A stretch of 64,000 nt of DNA from the NCBI RefSeq assembly GCF_044923475.1, contig NZ_CP137338.1, positions 434,001 through 498,000 on the forward strand, read 5' to 3'. Position 1 is the first letter of the stretch. Each line of letters begins with the position of its first letter. Source of the stretch: JAAURS01 sp044923475 (GTDB taxonomy: Bacteria; Cyanobacteriota; Cyanobacteriia; Thermosynechococcales; Thermosynechococcaceae). Positions 53,093 to 63,700 of this stretch are shown here, one piece after another. The notes beneath the pieces are model-generated. The model ran no database searches and was not told the DNA's origin. It worked only from the letters and a program-made list of their open reading frames with translations. The translations under genes were made by a program, and so were the position numbers.

Positions 53093-53848
53093 ATGGCAGA
53101 ACTTTCGGCAGGGCGGCAACGACAGCTCGAACAGTTGGTAGAGCGGCTAGGGCTTCCGAGTACCGCTAAGGTGCAGTGGTCGTTGCTCGACTTGGCGCTG
53201 ACCCATGTCAGTTATTCGGCTGCGGACAACTACGAGCAGCTTGAGTTTTTGGGCGATGCGGTATTGCGCCTATTTGTCGCGCAGCATTTATGGGTAAACG
53301 ATCGCAACGATACAGTGGGTCAGTGGACGGCAGTGCGGTCGGTATTGGTGAGCGATCGCGTTCTCTCCAAAATTGCCTATACTTTTGGGTTTGAGCGCTT
53401 TTTGCTGGTAGCGCCCAGCGCTGCCCGCGATACAAAGGGGGAAACGTCCCGCCTAGCCAATACGCTGGAGGCAGTCATCGGCGCGCTGTACCTGAGTACC
53501 CATGATTTCGAGTTGGTTGCGCCTTGGCTGAAACCGGAACTAGAACAGCAGGCAGAACAGGTCCGCTCCGATCCTACTTATCAGAACTATAAAGCCGCGC
53601 TTCAGCAATGGACCCAAGGCCATTACCGTCTGCTGCCGGAGTACCGCGTAGAAGAACAAATCGCGTCTCAAACGCCGCTGTCGCGTTTTAGCGCGGAGGT
53701 TTGGCTCCAAGGCGAGTGTTTGGGCGTAGGGACTGGACCTTCCCGAAAATCTGCCGAAAAAGCTGCGGCCCAGATTGCGTATTCTAAATTGAGTGCGGGC
53801 TATGTTTTTGAGCCTGTCATAGAAAGTTTGCCCGGTCGGGACGATTGA
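53093..53848 (+). CDS. rnc: Ribonuclease III
   Basis: 251 residues from the ATG at 53093. The frame is open 12 codons upstream, but that part lies within rnpB. Catalytic signature NYEQLEFLGDAVLRL and the second acidic site LEAVIGALYLS are intact, followed by a double-stranded-RNA-binding domain (TPLSRFSAEVWLQGECLGVGTGPSRKSAEKAAAQIAY). Processes rRNA and structured transcripts. Confidence 0.95.
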   Translation: MAELSAGRQRQLEQLVERLGLPSTAKVQWSLLDLALTHVSYSAADNYEQLEFLGDAVLRLFVAQHLWVNDRNDTVGQWTAVRSVLVSDRVLSKIAYTFGFERFLLVAPSAARDTKGETSRLANTLEAVIGALYLSTHDFELVAPWLKPELEQQAEQVRSDPTYQNYKAALQQWTQGHYRLLPEYRVEEQIASQTPLSRFSAEVWLQGECLGVGTGPSRKSAEKAAAQIAYSKLSAGYVFEPVIESLPGRDD

Positions 53849-54235
53849 TAACCTCGTTTCATTGCAAACCCATTGGGTTGAAACGGTATGGAATTTTTTG
53901 ACCCCACCAGCCATCCCATTCGACCCAGTCAGATTTGCGAACTCATCAAGCAGTATATTCTGCTAGAAATGTGTCGCTGTTGGGGGTTGTGCCACGAGCA
54001 TCGTCCCTCACAATTTCACCATTATTCGTCGCTACGATCTCCCTAGAACAATACGGAACGCTTTTGGAACGTTTTTGGAACGCCTCTCTCGATACTCTGA
54101 ACGTATCAAAGGCTCTGCACTATAACATCGGCCTTGGGATGAACTGATTTGACCCACAGAGATCTCTTGCCTAACATCCGAGCGATCGATGATTTTCTTA
54201 TTTACTAAATCGCAATATTACAGGAGAGCATTTCT
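53849..54235. other. Intergenic stretch with a possible gene remnant
   Basis: About 390 bp. A 52-codon frame at 53888-54046 begins MEFFDPTSHPIRPSQICELI and looks protein-like for 30 residues before losing character, so it may be the 5' remnant of a lost gene. A 13-bp repeat of GGAACG(C/T)TTTTGG lies at 54057-54080. No more can be supported. Confidence 0.35.
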
Positions 54236-55936
54236 ATGAAATCTAGCGCTGTATTTTTAAGCCTCCTCGCAACGATTGGATTATCAACTTACACCCTGGG
54301 TTCGGGTCGTTGGGCGATCGCCCATTCCCCCAGCCGATCTGCGATCGCCCCAATGCTGGCCAAAAATGCACCCGCAACCCGCGCCCCTCTTTATGAAGGG
54401 CTGAGTGCCTACAACTATCCCATTTCCACCAAAAATGGATTGGCACAACGCTACTTCAACCAAGGGTTGCTCCTCGCTTACGGCTTCAACCATGCAGAAG
54501 CCGCCCGTTCCTTTCGGCAAGCCGCCAACCTCGATCCCACCTGCGCCATGTGTTATTGGGGAGAGGCACTGGTCCTAGGGCCTAACATCAACGCTTCAAT
54601 GGACAAAGATGCCGTATCGCCTGCCTGGAGAGCGCTTCAAACCGCGATCCGGCTCGGCAAATCGGCTAAGCCTCGGGAAAAAGCGTTGATTCAAGCTCTA
54701 GCCAAACGCTATACCCCGCAGCCGCCAGCGGATCGCAAACCCCTCGATTTGGCCTACGCCAATGCCATGCGCGAGGTCGCGCGACGCTACCCTGCCGATC
54801 TAGATGCAGCAACCCTGTTTGCCGAAGCGTTGATGGATACAACGCCTTGGGATTACTGGCAAGAAAACGGCCAGCCCAAACCAGAAGCTGTTGAAATTCT
54901 CAAAACCCTAGAGGGCGTTTTAGCTAAAAACCCCAATCATCCCGGTGCGAATCACCTTTATATTCATGCAGTTGAAAAAGAGCGACCGGAACTGGGTTTG
55001 CCCTCTGCCGATCGCCTGATGAAGCTGTTTCCCAATGCAGGACACCTCGTCCACATGCCGTCCCATATTTACATCCGCACCGGGCGCTATCGCGATGCGG
55101 TTCTGTCCAATCAATTGGGCATTAAGGCAGATGATGCTTACCTGGCAAAAACCAAAGCGCAGGGGATTTATCCCCTCGCCTATAAGCCCCACAACCATCA
55201 CTTCCTCTGGTTTGCGGCTATGATGGCGGGACAAAGCAAAGTGGCGCAGCAGGCCGCAGAACACACGGCTAAAGTCGATCCCAAATTAATGGGAGAAGGG
55301 GAGTTAGCTGGAGCGTTGCAGCACTATTCCGTCATTCCCCTGTTCGCGTTCATTCGATTCGGCCAGTGGGAGAAGATTCTCGCAACGCCTGCTCCGACGC
55401 TCTCCTATCCAAAAGGCATTTGGCACTACGCGCGCGGCATGGCTTTTTTGGGCAAAGGGCAATCCGCACAAGCTATGCAGGAATTGAATCAGTTGCGGGA
55501 GATCGCCGCCGAACCCGTCCACAAAGAACTCAAAATCTGGGGGTTTAACACCACGGGTAACGTTTTGGCCATTGCGACGGCAGTGCTATCAGGGGAACAC
55601 GCCGCAAAACAGGGTGATGGGGAAATGGCGATCGCCCATCTCAAAACGGCGGTGAAACTTGAGGATGCTCTGGTCTATACCGAACCGCCGGACTGGTATC
55701 AACCCACTCGACAAGCGCTAGGGGATGTTTTACTGAAAACTGGAAAGGCGATGGAAGCAGAACGGGTCTATCGAGAAGATTTGAAGATTTATCCCGAAAA
55801 TGGCTGGTCCTTGAATGGATTGGCTCAGAGCTTGCAAGCGCAAGGTAAAACTAAAGCCGCGCAATCCGTGCGGATGCGCTTTCAATCTGCTTGGAAACAT
55901 GCAGATTTCCCGCTGACGGCATTGCGGTTTAAATAG
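54236..55936 (+). CDS. Secreted TPR-repeat protein
   Basis: 566 residues with a signal peptide (FLSLLATIGLSTYTLG, cleavage region near residue 27-30). TPR-like helices occur throughout (GLLLAYGFNHAEAARSFRQAANLDPTCAMCYWGEAL, then repeats to the end). A conserved C-x2-C (CAMC) and several His pairs (NHPGANHLYIH, HLVHMPSHIYIRTGRY, KPHNHHF) suggest metal or haem contact, as seen in related proteins of unknown role. Periplasmic by inference. Confidence 0.82.
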   Translation: MKSSAVFLSLLATIGLSTYTLGSGRWAIAHSPSRSAIAPMLAKNAPATRAPLYEGLSAYNYPISTKNGLAQRYFNQGLLLAYGFNHAEAARSFRQAANLDPTCAMCYWGEALVLGPNINASMDKDAVSPAWRALQTAIRLGKSAKPREKALIQALAKRYTPQPPADRKPLDLAYANAMREVARRYPADLDAATLFAEALMDTTPWDYWQENGQPKPEAVEILKTLEGVLAKNPNHPGANHLYIHAVEKERPELGLPSADRLMKLFPNAGHLVHMPSHIYIRTGRYRDAVLSNQLGIKADDAYLAKTKAQGIYPLAYKPHNHHFLWFAAMMAGQSKVAQQAAEHTAKVDPKLMGEGELAGALQHYSVIPLFAFIRFGQWEKILATPAPTLSYPKGIWHYARGMAFLGKGQSAQAMQELNQLREIAAEPVHKELKIWGFNTTGNVLAIATAVLSGEHAAKQGDGEMAIAHLKTAVKLEDALVYTEPPDWYQPTRQALGDVLLKTGKAMEAERVYREDLKIYPENGWSLNGLAQSLQAQGKTKAAQSVRMRFQSAWKHADFPLTALRFK

Positions 55937-55980
55937 AACGCGATCGAGTGTTTCCAAATGATGTTAGGCAGGAGCTGGTG

Positions 55981-56442
55981 ATGAATGCGCGAGAAATTGT
56001 AGAAATATTTGTCGAACAGCTCTGGAACCAACGCCAACTGGCGCTGGCAGACGACCTTTTCCCTGCTGATTTTGTAGCAAAACCGATCGCCTACCAGTCC
56101 CTTTGGCAGGGAACGGGGCCAGAGAGCATGAAGCATCACGTTCGAGAATGGCTGGCAGGGTTGCCAGACCTACAGATGAATACCATCGCCATGATGGTTC
56201 GGGACGATCGAGTCTGGTCTAGATGGGAAATGACGGGAACGCACGAGGGCACCTTGTATGGCATTCCACCTACGGGAAAAACCATTAAAGCCCTTGGCGT
56301 AACCCTTTTTGAAATTGCAGACAACAAGATTCGATCGCTAGAAACGATATTTGATGGCTTGGGACTCATGCAACAATTGGACGTTCTCCCCGATGCTGCA
56401 ACCCTAATCGAGAATTATCTCATTGCAAGCCAAGCAAGATAG
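55981..56442 (+). CDS. SnoaL-like ester cyclase family protein
   Basis: 153 residues from the ATG at 55981, preceded by AGGAG; the frame opens 11 codons earlier. It has the cone-shaped SnoaL/NTF2 fold pattern: FVEQLWNQRQLALADDLFPADF, WLAGLPDLQMNTIAMMV, RWEMTGTHEGTLYGIPPTGKTIKALG. The substrate is unknown. It lies 44 bp after the TPR gene, so it is probably co-transcribed. Confidence 0.85.
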   Translation: MNAREIVEIFVEQLWNQRQLALADDLFPADFVAKPIAYQSLWQGTGPESMKHHVREWLAGLPDLQMNTIAMMVRDDRVWSRWEMTGTHEGTLYGIPPTGKTIKALGVTLFEIADNKIRSLETIFDGLGLMQQLDVLPDAATLIENYLIASQAR

Positions 56443-56998
56443 TGCTACGGATGGCCTGCAATCGAATCGATCGCGTCTCGATCGGGTTCTGGACTAGCAG
56501 GTTGCATCTATTGCTGGAGCCAGACGGATACTGACCCTCCGTTGCAACGAAATTCGCCCCAACCGCCTGCATTTGTTCGAATGGGGTTCTTAACGTGTTG
56601 CGTAATGTTCTGAAAGACAGTACTAGGTTTTCCAACTTCTATCCACTGACTGCCACTGGGTCCATAAGAGGCAGTTTGAAAAGTTTCCTAGACATTACAC
56701 TCGCCCCCCTAGCCCCCCAATTCTGGGGGGAAATAAGCCTAGTCTTTGCAAATAACCCTTGTTTTCGGCGTTCTCCCCCCAGAATTGGGGGGCGGGGGGG
56801 CTAATGCAGGGACGAATGAGGCTTTTAAAACTGCCTCTAAGTAACTCTTCTAAATGAAGCTTCATCGGTCAATAGATAGACGATCTGAAAATTAAATTCA
56901 AGTACAATACTTGTCCGAAAGTTGTGTGGCGAGCGAACGCCTTTCCTTCTCCCATTTTTCCCAATAGATTTCCACTTGCGATGCTTGAGGGTTAAATA
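56443..56998. other. Non-coding stretch holding a MITE-like repeat
   Basis: About 550 bp between the ester cyclase and the IS. No gene recognised; it contains the inverted-repeat element listed separately. Confidence 0.45.
56668..56837. repeat. MITE-like element with nested inverted repeats
   Basis: Outer arms GAGGCAGTTT (56668-56677) and AAACTGCCTC (56828-56837) flank a second pair of GC-rich arms of about 31 bp (56702-56732 and 56771-56802), each itself containing CCCCCCAATTCTGGGGGG. No coding capacity. The structure is that of a non-autonomous element or a large cruciform. Confidence 0.65.
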
Positions 56999-58722
56999 GG
57001 GCTTGCTGAAAAAGTATAGAACGTAGGGATTACAGTTCATCTGTCCGAACAAGGGGGTTGAAAAGTGCAAGAAAAAAGGCGAAAAATAGTCAAACCCCTT
57101 GCACTTGAGTCGGCATGTATCGGACTTCACCCCCAGGCCAACTGTCCTTTGAGAACTTCTACCTGCCCTTCGGCGGCAAATTGTCCCGTGACAATCGCTG
57201 GGTAAAGCTGGCTAAACTCATCCCGTGGGAAACAGTAGAAGCGAGTTATGCCGACCAGTTTAGTGCCACGATGGGCGCACCAGCCAAACCGTTTCGAGTC
57301 GCATTGGGAACCCTCATCATCAAAGAGAAGCTCGGCACCAGCGATGAAGAGACCGTGGAGCAGATCCGCGAGAACCCATACTTGCAGTACTTCTTGGGAT
57401 TTAGCGAGTATCGGGATGAAGCGCCATTTGACTCATCCCTGTTGGTTCACTTTCGCAAACGCCTGAGTCTGGAGCTAGTGGGTCAGGTCAACGAAGCCGT
57501 CGTGCAGAAGATGCAAGGAGTGGCAGAAGCTACTGAATCACAGATGGCGGTATCGAGTGAAGCAGCATCTGAATCAGACCGTGATGACGATGAGCCACCC
57601 TCCCCCAATCAAGGGCAGCTCATCTTAGATGCGACCTGTGCCCCTGCGGATATTCGCTACCCGAGCGACTTGAGCTTATTGAATGAGGCTAGAGAGCAGA
57701 GCGAAGCCATCCTAGATGCCCTCTACGTCCAAGTGAGCGACCAATTTAAGACCAAGCCTCGCACCTACCGAAAGCTCGCGCGCAAAGCGTATCTATCCAT
57801 CTCGAAGCAACGAAAACCCAGCCGTCAACTCAGGAGAAAAGGGATTCGTCAGCAACTCAACTATCTGGGTCGCAATCTCAAGCATATTGATATCCTCATA
57901 ACAGCTGGGGCATCCTTGGCACAACTGAGTCGGCGTCAGTATCGCCTGCTGTTGGTCATCACTGAAGTCGTCAGGCAACAACGAGCCATGTTTGACGCCA
58001 ACATCCGTCGCATCGATGACCGGATTGTGAGCATCGCCCAGCCCCATGTGAGGCCCATTGTGCGTGGCAAAGCAGGCGTGCCCGTGGAGTTTGGTGCAAA
58101 GCTATCGGTCAGTTGTATCAACGGCTGTGTGTTTCTAGACCGGCTCAGTTGGGACAATTTCAATGAGTCGACCCATCTCCAAGACCAGGTGGAAGCTTAT
58201 CGGGCTCGGTTTGGCTGCTATCCCGAGTCGGTTCATGCCGACCAGATTTATCGCACTCGCGCCAATCGCAGTTGGTGTAAGGCGCGTGGTATCCGATTGA
58301 GTGGCCCGCCTTTGGGCAGGCCGAAGCAAGACCCATCGGTGCAGGCTCAACTCAAGCGACAGGCGCGTCAAGATGAGAAAGTCCGGGTCTGGATTGAAGG
58401 TAAGTTTGGTCAGGCCAAGCGACGCTTTTCTCTGGCACGGGTGATGGCGAAATTGGCCCACACGGCTCAAAGTGCCATTGCGATTACGTTTCTCGTGCTC
58501 AATTTGGAGCGTTGGCTCGCTGGGCTCTTAGCCTTGCTTTTTTGGCTTTTCGATCTGTGTCTGCAAGTCCTTCATGGCGGGATGGAGCGTGACGAAGCCG
58601 CTCAGCTGACGATGGGAGAATCGATGTCCTTTGTGTCCATTACTGAGCATTCATATCCAGCTATGTCTGAATTGGCGATCGCGTTGCCAATCTCAGTCTG
58701 AAATGACTTTTTCAGCAAGCCC
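56999..58722 (+). mobile_element. IS5/IS1182-like insertion sequence, 1724 bp
   Basis: Terminal inverted repeats GGGCTTGCTGAAAAAGT (left) and its complement at the right end (ACTTTTTCAGCAAGCCC). Direct duplication TAAATA on both sides (56993-56998 and 58723-58728). One intact transposase gene. It lies between the ester cyclase and the RND operon. Confidence 0.9.
57115..58701 (+). CDS. Transposase, IS5/IS1182 type
   Basis: 528 residues. An N-terminal DUF772-like domain (RVALGTLIIKEKLGTSDEETVEQIRENPYLQYFLG) is followed by a DDE domain: LILDATCAPADIRYPSDL (first D), VHADQIYRTRANRSWCKARGI (second D) and WIEGKFGQAKRRFSLARV (E). A long charged insert separates the parts. Intact, so likely active or recently so. 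Confidence 0.92.
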   Translation: MYRTSPPGQLSFENFYLPFGGKLSRDNRWVKLAKLIPWETVEASYADQFSATMGAPAKPFRVALGTLIIKEKLGTSDEETVEQIRENPYLQYFLGFSEYRDEAPFDSSLLVHFRKRLSLELVGQVNEAVVQKMQGVAEATESQMAVSSEAASESDRDDDEPPSPNQGQLILDATCAPADIRYPSDLSLLNEAREQSEAILDALYVQVSDQFKTKPRTYRKLARKAYLSISKQRKPSRQLRRKGIRQQLNYLGRNLKHIDILITAGASLAQLSRRQYRLLLVITEVVRQQRAMFDANIRRIDDRIVSIAQPHVRPIVRGKAGVPVEFGAKLSVSCINGCVFLDRLSWDNFNESTHLQDQVEAYRARFGCYPESVHADQIYRTRANRSWCKARGIRLSGPPLGRPKQDPSVQAQLKRQARQDEKVRVWIEGKFGQAKRRFSLARVMAKLAHTAQSAIAITFLVLNLERWLAGLLALLFWLFDLCLQVLHGGMERDEAAQLTMGESMSFVSITEHSYPAMSELAIALPISV

Positions 58723-59224
58723 TAAATAACAAGCTCGGTTGTAGCTGCATGCAGATCTGCATGCATTTTGTGTCTTGAAGGTCGTGAGATGTGCCAGTCT
58801 AGGAACGCCTTTCGATCGCAAACCAGCTCGTCTCTGAAGTGAATCGGCGGTTAACGGCTGGTTAAGGAGCTGTCGGCGATGTCGTGGCTTAGGCTTCTGG
58901 CGTAGAATGAACTAGATTTTTCAACGAAAAGCATCGAGATTTAAATTGCTATGATGTTATGAAGTTTAATCGCCGAAGATATAGTCCTGTTGGTTTTACG
59001 GTAAGAAATCGGTGCTGCTGCTGGTTTTATCGATGAGCACCTATTACAAGACCTGTTGTAAAAATGAATTTTAGCCTCTCACGCTAGTCGGGTGTTACGA
59101 CCCAAGACTCCAGCCAGCTCCAAAATTTTAGAGTCACCTACAATCGTCTACCCCAGGCAACAATCTCGTTTTGGGCAGTTTGTTTTGTCTCGATTGTTAA
59201 AGTTGTGCCCAAGGAATTATCCCT
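58723..59224. other. Intergenic stretch upstream of the RND operon
   Basis: About 500 bp, probably containing the efflux promoter. A 20-bp palindrome lies near the IS end. No gene seen; the IS may have separated upstream control sequence from the operon. Confidence 0.45.
58746..58765. promoter_or_regulatory. 20-bp perfect palindrome, operator-like
   Basis: TGCATGCAGA followed by its reverse complement, 18 bp after the IS duplication and 460 bp upstream of the RND operon start. Its symmetry is that of a dimeric repressor site, but it is far from the gene and no regulator is adjacent. Confidence 0.35.
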
Positions 59225-60688
59225 ATGAGCAGTCAAGATACACATCAAACCCTAGACTTACAGACGAATGCTGAAGATGCGGTCGCGAATCCGCACGGTT
59301 TAGAGTCGGACTTGCCAACTCCGCCGCCCCAACGCGGTCCCCGGCGCTTTATCGTGCCGTTGATTCTAGGGTTGCTGGTGCTGGGCGGTCTAGGCTGGGT
59401 GCTCTTCAATCGCGTTATTTTGCCCATTCTGATGTTCAGTCAGATGGCACCGCCGCCGCCTATTGCCGTGCCCCTCGGTCGGGCAAAGGTCACAACAGTT
59501 GAAGAAAGTTCTGACTACGCGGCGACGCTAGACTCTCGACAGTCGGTTACGTTACAGCCCAAAGTGCCAGGCCAGATTTCAGCAATTTACGTGCGAGCGG
59601 GCGATCGCGTCCAAGCGGGCGATGTTCTGCTCCAGATCGATGCCGATCGGCAGCGGGCTCAAGTCGCGAGCCGAGGGGCCGGGGTCAATACTGCAGCGGC
59701 TGAAGTAGAGACTGCCAAAGCCGATGTTGCCAGTGCTAGAGATACCCTCAGATCCCTTCAGGCAAAACAGGCCGCCGCTCAAGCCAACGTGCAGCTCAAT
59801 CAGGCGGACTACAAACGGTATCAAGCGTTGTATAAAGCTGGTGCAACCAGCCTGCAAAGCCTAGAGCAAACGCGCAATGCCATCCAAACCGCTCAGGCAG
59901 AACTCAATCAGGCTAAAGCCGATGTCCGAGCGCAAATATCGGCGATCGCCAGAGCTGAAGCCCAGGTGGTTCGCAATCAACAGGCCGTGGCACAAGCTAG
60001 GGCAGATGTCTCCGAAGGCAGAGCGCAACTTCAGGATTACACGGTTACCGCACCCTTCTCGGGAGTAGTGGGCAACATTCCTGCAAAATTAGGCGATACC
60101 GTCAGCGAAACGACCCCCTTGCTGACCCTTACCCAAAATCAGCAGCTCGAAGTTCAAATTCAAGTGCCGCTGGAGCGAGCGTCAGCCTTGCGTCAAGGTC
60201 AGCCCGTAAAGCTGCTAGACGATCGCGGAAAAGCCATACGCACGGGGCAGATTTCTTTTATTGCGCCCAACGTGGACTCCGCCACTCAATCGGTGCAAGC
60301 AAAGGCAATCTTTGCCAACGCGGGCGATACGCTGCGTACCTCGCAATTCGTCCGCGCGCGGGTCGTCTGGAATACGCGTCCGGGACTTCTCGTCCCCACC
60401 ACTGCGATTTCTCGTTTGGGGGGTAAAGATTTTATTTTTGTCGCGCAACCTTTTCAAAACTCTGGCTGTAAGGCTGTAGCCCAAGGCGAGGGTGGCGGCG
60501 CACCGACAAAAGTCGATCCGAATCAAACCGTTGCGGCTCAAAAGCCGATCCGACTCGGTAAAATCATCGGCAACGATCAAGAGGTCTTGGAAGGGCTGAA
60601 TGCCAGCGATCGCATCGTCACCTCCGGCATTCTCCAACTGCAAAATTGCCTCCCCATTGCTCCAGAAAAACCCGTTGGCGCGGGGTAG
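59225..60688 (+). CDS. RND efflux periplasmic adaptor (membrane fusion protein)
   Basis: 487 residues. One N-terminal membrane helix (FIVPLILGLLVLGGLGWVLF), then lipoyl-like half-motifs (VPGQISAIYVRAGDRVQAGDVLLQID and VTAPFSGVVGNIPAKLGDTV) around a long Ala/Gln-rich helical hairpin, then beta-barrel domains. It links the pump to an outer-membrane channel. It forms an operon with the pump gene 21 bp downstream. Confidence 0.93.
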   Translation: MSSQDTHQTLDLQTNAEDAVANPHGLESDLPTPPPQRGPRRFIVPLILGLLVLGGLGWVLFNRVILPILMFSQMAPPPPIAVPLGRAKVTTVEESSDYAATLDSRQSVTLQPKVPGQISAIYVRAGDRVQAGDVLLQIDADRQRAQVASRGAGVNTAAAEVETAKADVASARDTLRSLQAKQAAAQANVQLNQADYKRYQALYKAGATSLQSLEQTRNAIQTAQAELNQAKADVRAQISAIARAEAQVVRNQQAVAQARADVSEGRAQLQDYTVTAPFSGVVGNIPAKLGDTVSETTPLLTLTQNQQLEVQIQVPLERASALRQGQPVKLLDDRGKAIRTGQISFIAPNVDSATQSVQAKAIFANAGDTLRTSQFVRARVVWNTRPGLLVPTTAISRLGGKDFIFVAQPFQNSGCKAVAQGEGGGAPTKVDPNQTVAAQKPIRLGKIIGNDQEVLEGLNASDRIVTSGILQLQNCLPIAPEKPVGAG

Positions 60689-60709
60689 TCCTTTCATTGG
60701 CCCGGAATT

Positions 60710-63700
60710 ATGATTTTTTCTATTTCCGACTTCTTCATCAGACGACCCGTCTTTGCAACGGTTTGCTCGCTTATTATTGCCCTGCTGGGGCTGGCTTGCA
60801 TTCCCACGCTACCCGTAGCCCAATATCCAGAGATTACCCCGCCCCAAGTGAGCGTGACCTCTAACTACGTCGGTGCCAATGCGGAAGTGGTGGAATCCAC
60901 CGTGACTAACATTTTGGAACGAGAATTAAATGGGGTGGAGGGGCTGCGCTACATCAAATCTACGAGTGCTAATGATGGCACCAGTAGCATCAACCTCACC
61001 TTCGATCTGGGCAAAAATCAAGACTTAGCAGCCGTTGACGTACAGAACAAAGTCTCGACGGTCTTGTCGCGGTTGCCGGGGCCAGTGACGCAGACGGGGG
61101 TGCAGGTCACGAAGGCCAACAATAATTTTCTGCTGGCGATCGGACTTTACTCGGACAGAGATCCAAAAACAGGGAAGGATGTCTACGACGATGTCTATCT
61201 CAGTAACTACGTCGATCTTTACATGGGAGACGCGATCCGGCGGATCAAAGGCGTAGGGGGGCTCCAGATTTTTGGAGAACGCAAATATGCCATGCGCATT
61301 TGGCTGGATCCAGAACGTCTGGCGGGTCGCGGGTTGACGCCTCAGGATGTCGTGAATGCCCTCCGCCAGCAAAACCTTCAGGTGGGCGCGGGCCAAATTG
61401 GGCAACCCCCCGCTGCCCCCGGCCAGCAGTATCAGTATTCCGTCACTGCGAAAGGCCGCTTTGAAAGCGCAGAAGAATTTAACAATTTGGTGGTTAAAAC
61501 CACTACTGCGGGGACCCTCGTGCGGCTTAGAGATGTAGGTCGCGCTCAACTGGGGGCGGAAAATTACGGTTCGGTGCTGCGCTTTACGCCAGCAGATCGC
61601 GTGACCCATCGCGGGGTTGGTTTGGGCATCAACCAGCAGTTTGGCAGCAATGCGCTGGATGTGGCCCATGCGGTGAAGGAAGAAATGAAAGTGCTTTCCC
61701 AAAGCTTTCCGCCGGGGATGCAGTACGACATTGCTTTCGATACCACGACCTTTATTGAGGCTGGAGCGGAGGAGGTCGTGATTTCCCTGGTACAGGCGGT
61801 GTTGTTGGTGGTGCTGATTCTCTACCTATTTTTGCAAGATTGGCGCTCGGCCCTCATTACGTCCATCGTGATTCCGATCGCCTTTATCGGGACGTTCATC
61901 TTTGTCAAGCTCTTGGGGTTTTCCATCAATACCCTCACTCTGTTTGGCTTAACCTTGGCCACGGGGCTGGTGGTCGACGATGCCATCGTGATCGTGGAAG
62001 ATATTTCCCGCCGCATTCAGGATGAGGGGATGCGGCCCGTAGAAGCGGCCATCGCCTCTATGAACACCCTCTTTGGGGCTGTGATTGCTACGTCAATCGT
62101 GTTGATGACCGTATTTGTGCCCGTCGCATTTTTCCCAGGAACCACAGGACAGCTTTACAAACAGTTTGCGCTCACCATTACGTTCTCTGTGGCGGTTTCC
62201 ACCTTTAATGCCGTTACCTTCACGCCCATGTTCTCTGCGCTCCTGCTGCGCCGAGGGCAAGCGCCGAACAATCGGTTCTTTAACGGTATTAACTGGGCGA
62301 TCGACAGCGTGCGAGAGTCCTATCGACGAATGCTGGGGAAGGTCCTTCGCGTCAAGTTTATCGTGCTGGTCGGCTTTTCCTTAGCGCTGGTGTTGACCTA
62401 CTGGGTCTATACCGTCATCCCTAAAGCCTTTATTCCCGATGAAGATCAGGGCTATTTCATCACCATCGTTCAGGGACCGGAGGGGGTTTCCCTCGACTAT
62501 ACGGAAAAAGTCCTAGGCCAAGCCGAGGCTATCCTGAAGCAGCAGCCTGAAGTTCAGAGCATTTTCTCCGTCGGCGGTTTTAGCTTTAGCGGTGCCACGC
62601 CCAACAACGGTCTCATTTTCTGCCTGCTGAAGCCTTGGGGAGAGCGGACTCGACCGGAGCAATCCGTGGCTGGCGTGGTGGGAGGATTTTTCCCGCAGCC
62701 CACGGGGCTATTCCCAAAGCTGTCGGGCATTCAAGAAGCCACGGTTATCCCCTTTACGCCGCCGGCCATCCAGGGCTTAGGGAATTTTGGCGGATTTGAA
62801 TTCCACCTTCAAGATCGGATTGGCGTCGGGTTTAATACCCTGGGAGAAGTGCTCAATCAATTTATCGGTCGAGCTGGAGCGTACCCTTCGGCTCAAAGCC
62901 CGCAAATCACAGGGTTAAGACCGACTTTTAATGCCAATACGCCGCAAATTACGGTGGAAGTCGATCGCGTCCGCGCCAACCAACTGCAAGTTTCTGTAGA
63001 AGATATCTTCAATACGCTTCAGGTGTTTCTAGGATCCACCTATGTCAATGACTTTAACCAGTTCAACCGCGCTTATCGCGTCTACGTCCAGGCCGACAGC
63101 CAATTCCGCTCTAACCCAGAAGACATTAATAAGCTCTACGTGCGCTCCCAATCTGGAGCCATGATTCCCCTGGGCAATTTAGTTAAGGTCACTCAGACGA
63201 TCGGCCCTTCTATTATCAGCCACTACAATCTATTTCGCTCCGTGGAGATCAATGGAGCATCGGCACCTGGTTCCAGTTCCGGTCAGGCGATCGCCGCGAT
63301 GGAAGCCGTCGCCAAGGAAGTATTGCCCAAGGGCTTTAGCTTTGAGTGGTCGGGTATCTCGCTGGAGGAAGTGGAATCCGGCGGGGCTGCGGTGGTCATT
63401 TTTGCTTTAGGGATTGTGTTTGTGTTTCTAACCCTGGCTGCCCAGTATGAGAGCTTTATCGACCCCATCATTATTATGTTGACGGTGCCCCTGGCCATTT
63501 TGGGGGCATTGATGGCAATTTGGCTGCGGGGAACTTCCAATGATGTCTATACCCAAATTGGGCTTGTGATGCTGATTGGGATGGCGAGTAAAAATGCCAT
63601 CTTGATCTTAGAGTTTTCCAATGAAATGTACGAGAAGGGAATGAGTCTGACAAAAGCAGTGTTGGAAGCTTGTTCCGAGCGATTGCGCCCCATTCTAATG

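Noticed and set aside
53935..54147. A 70-codon frame before the TPR gene
   Set aside because: No start signal and no protein character; the other frame at 53888 is slightly more convincing but also weak.
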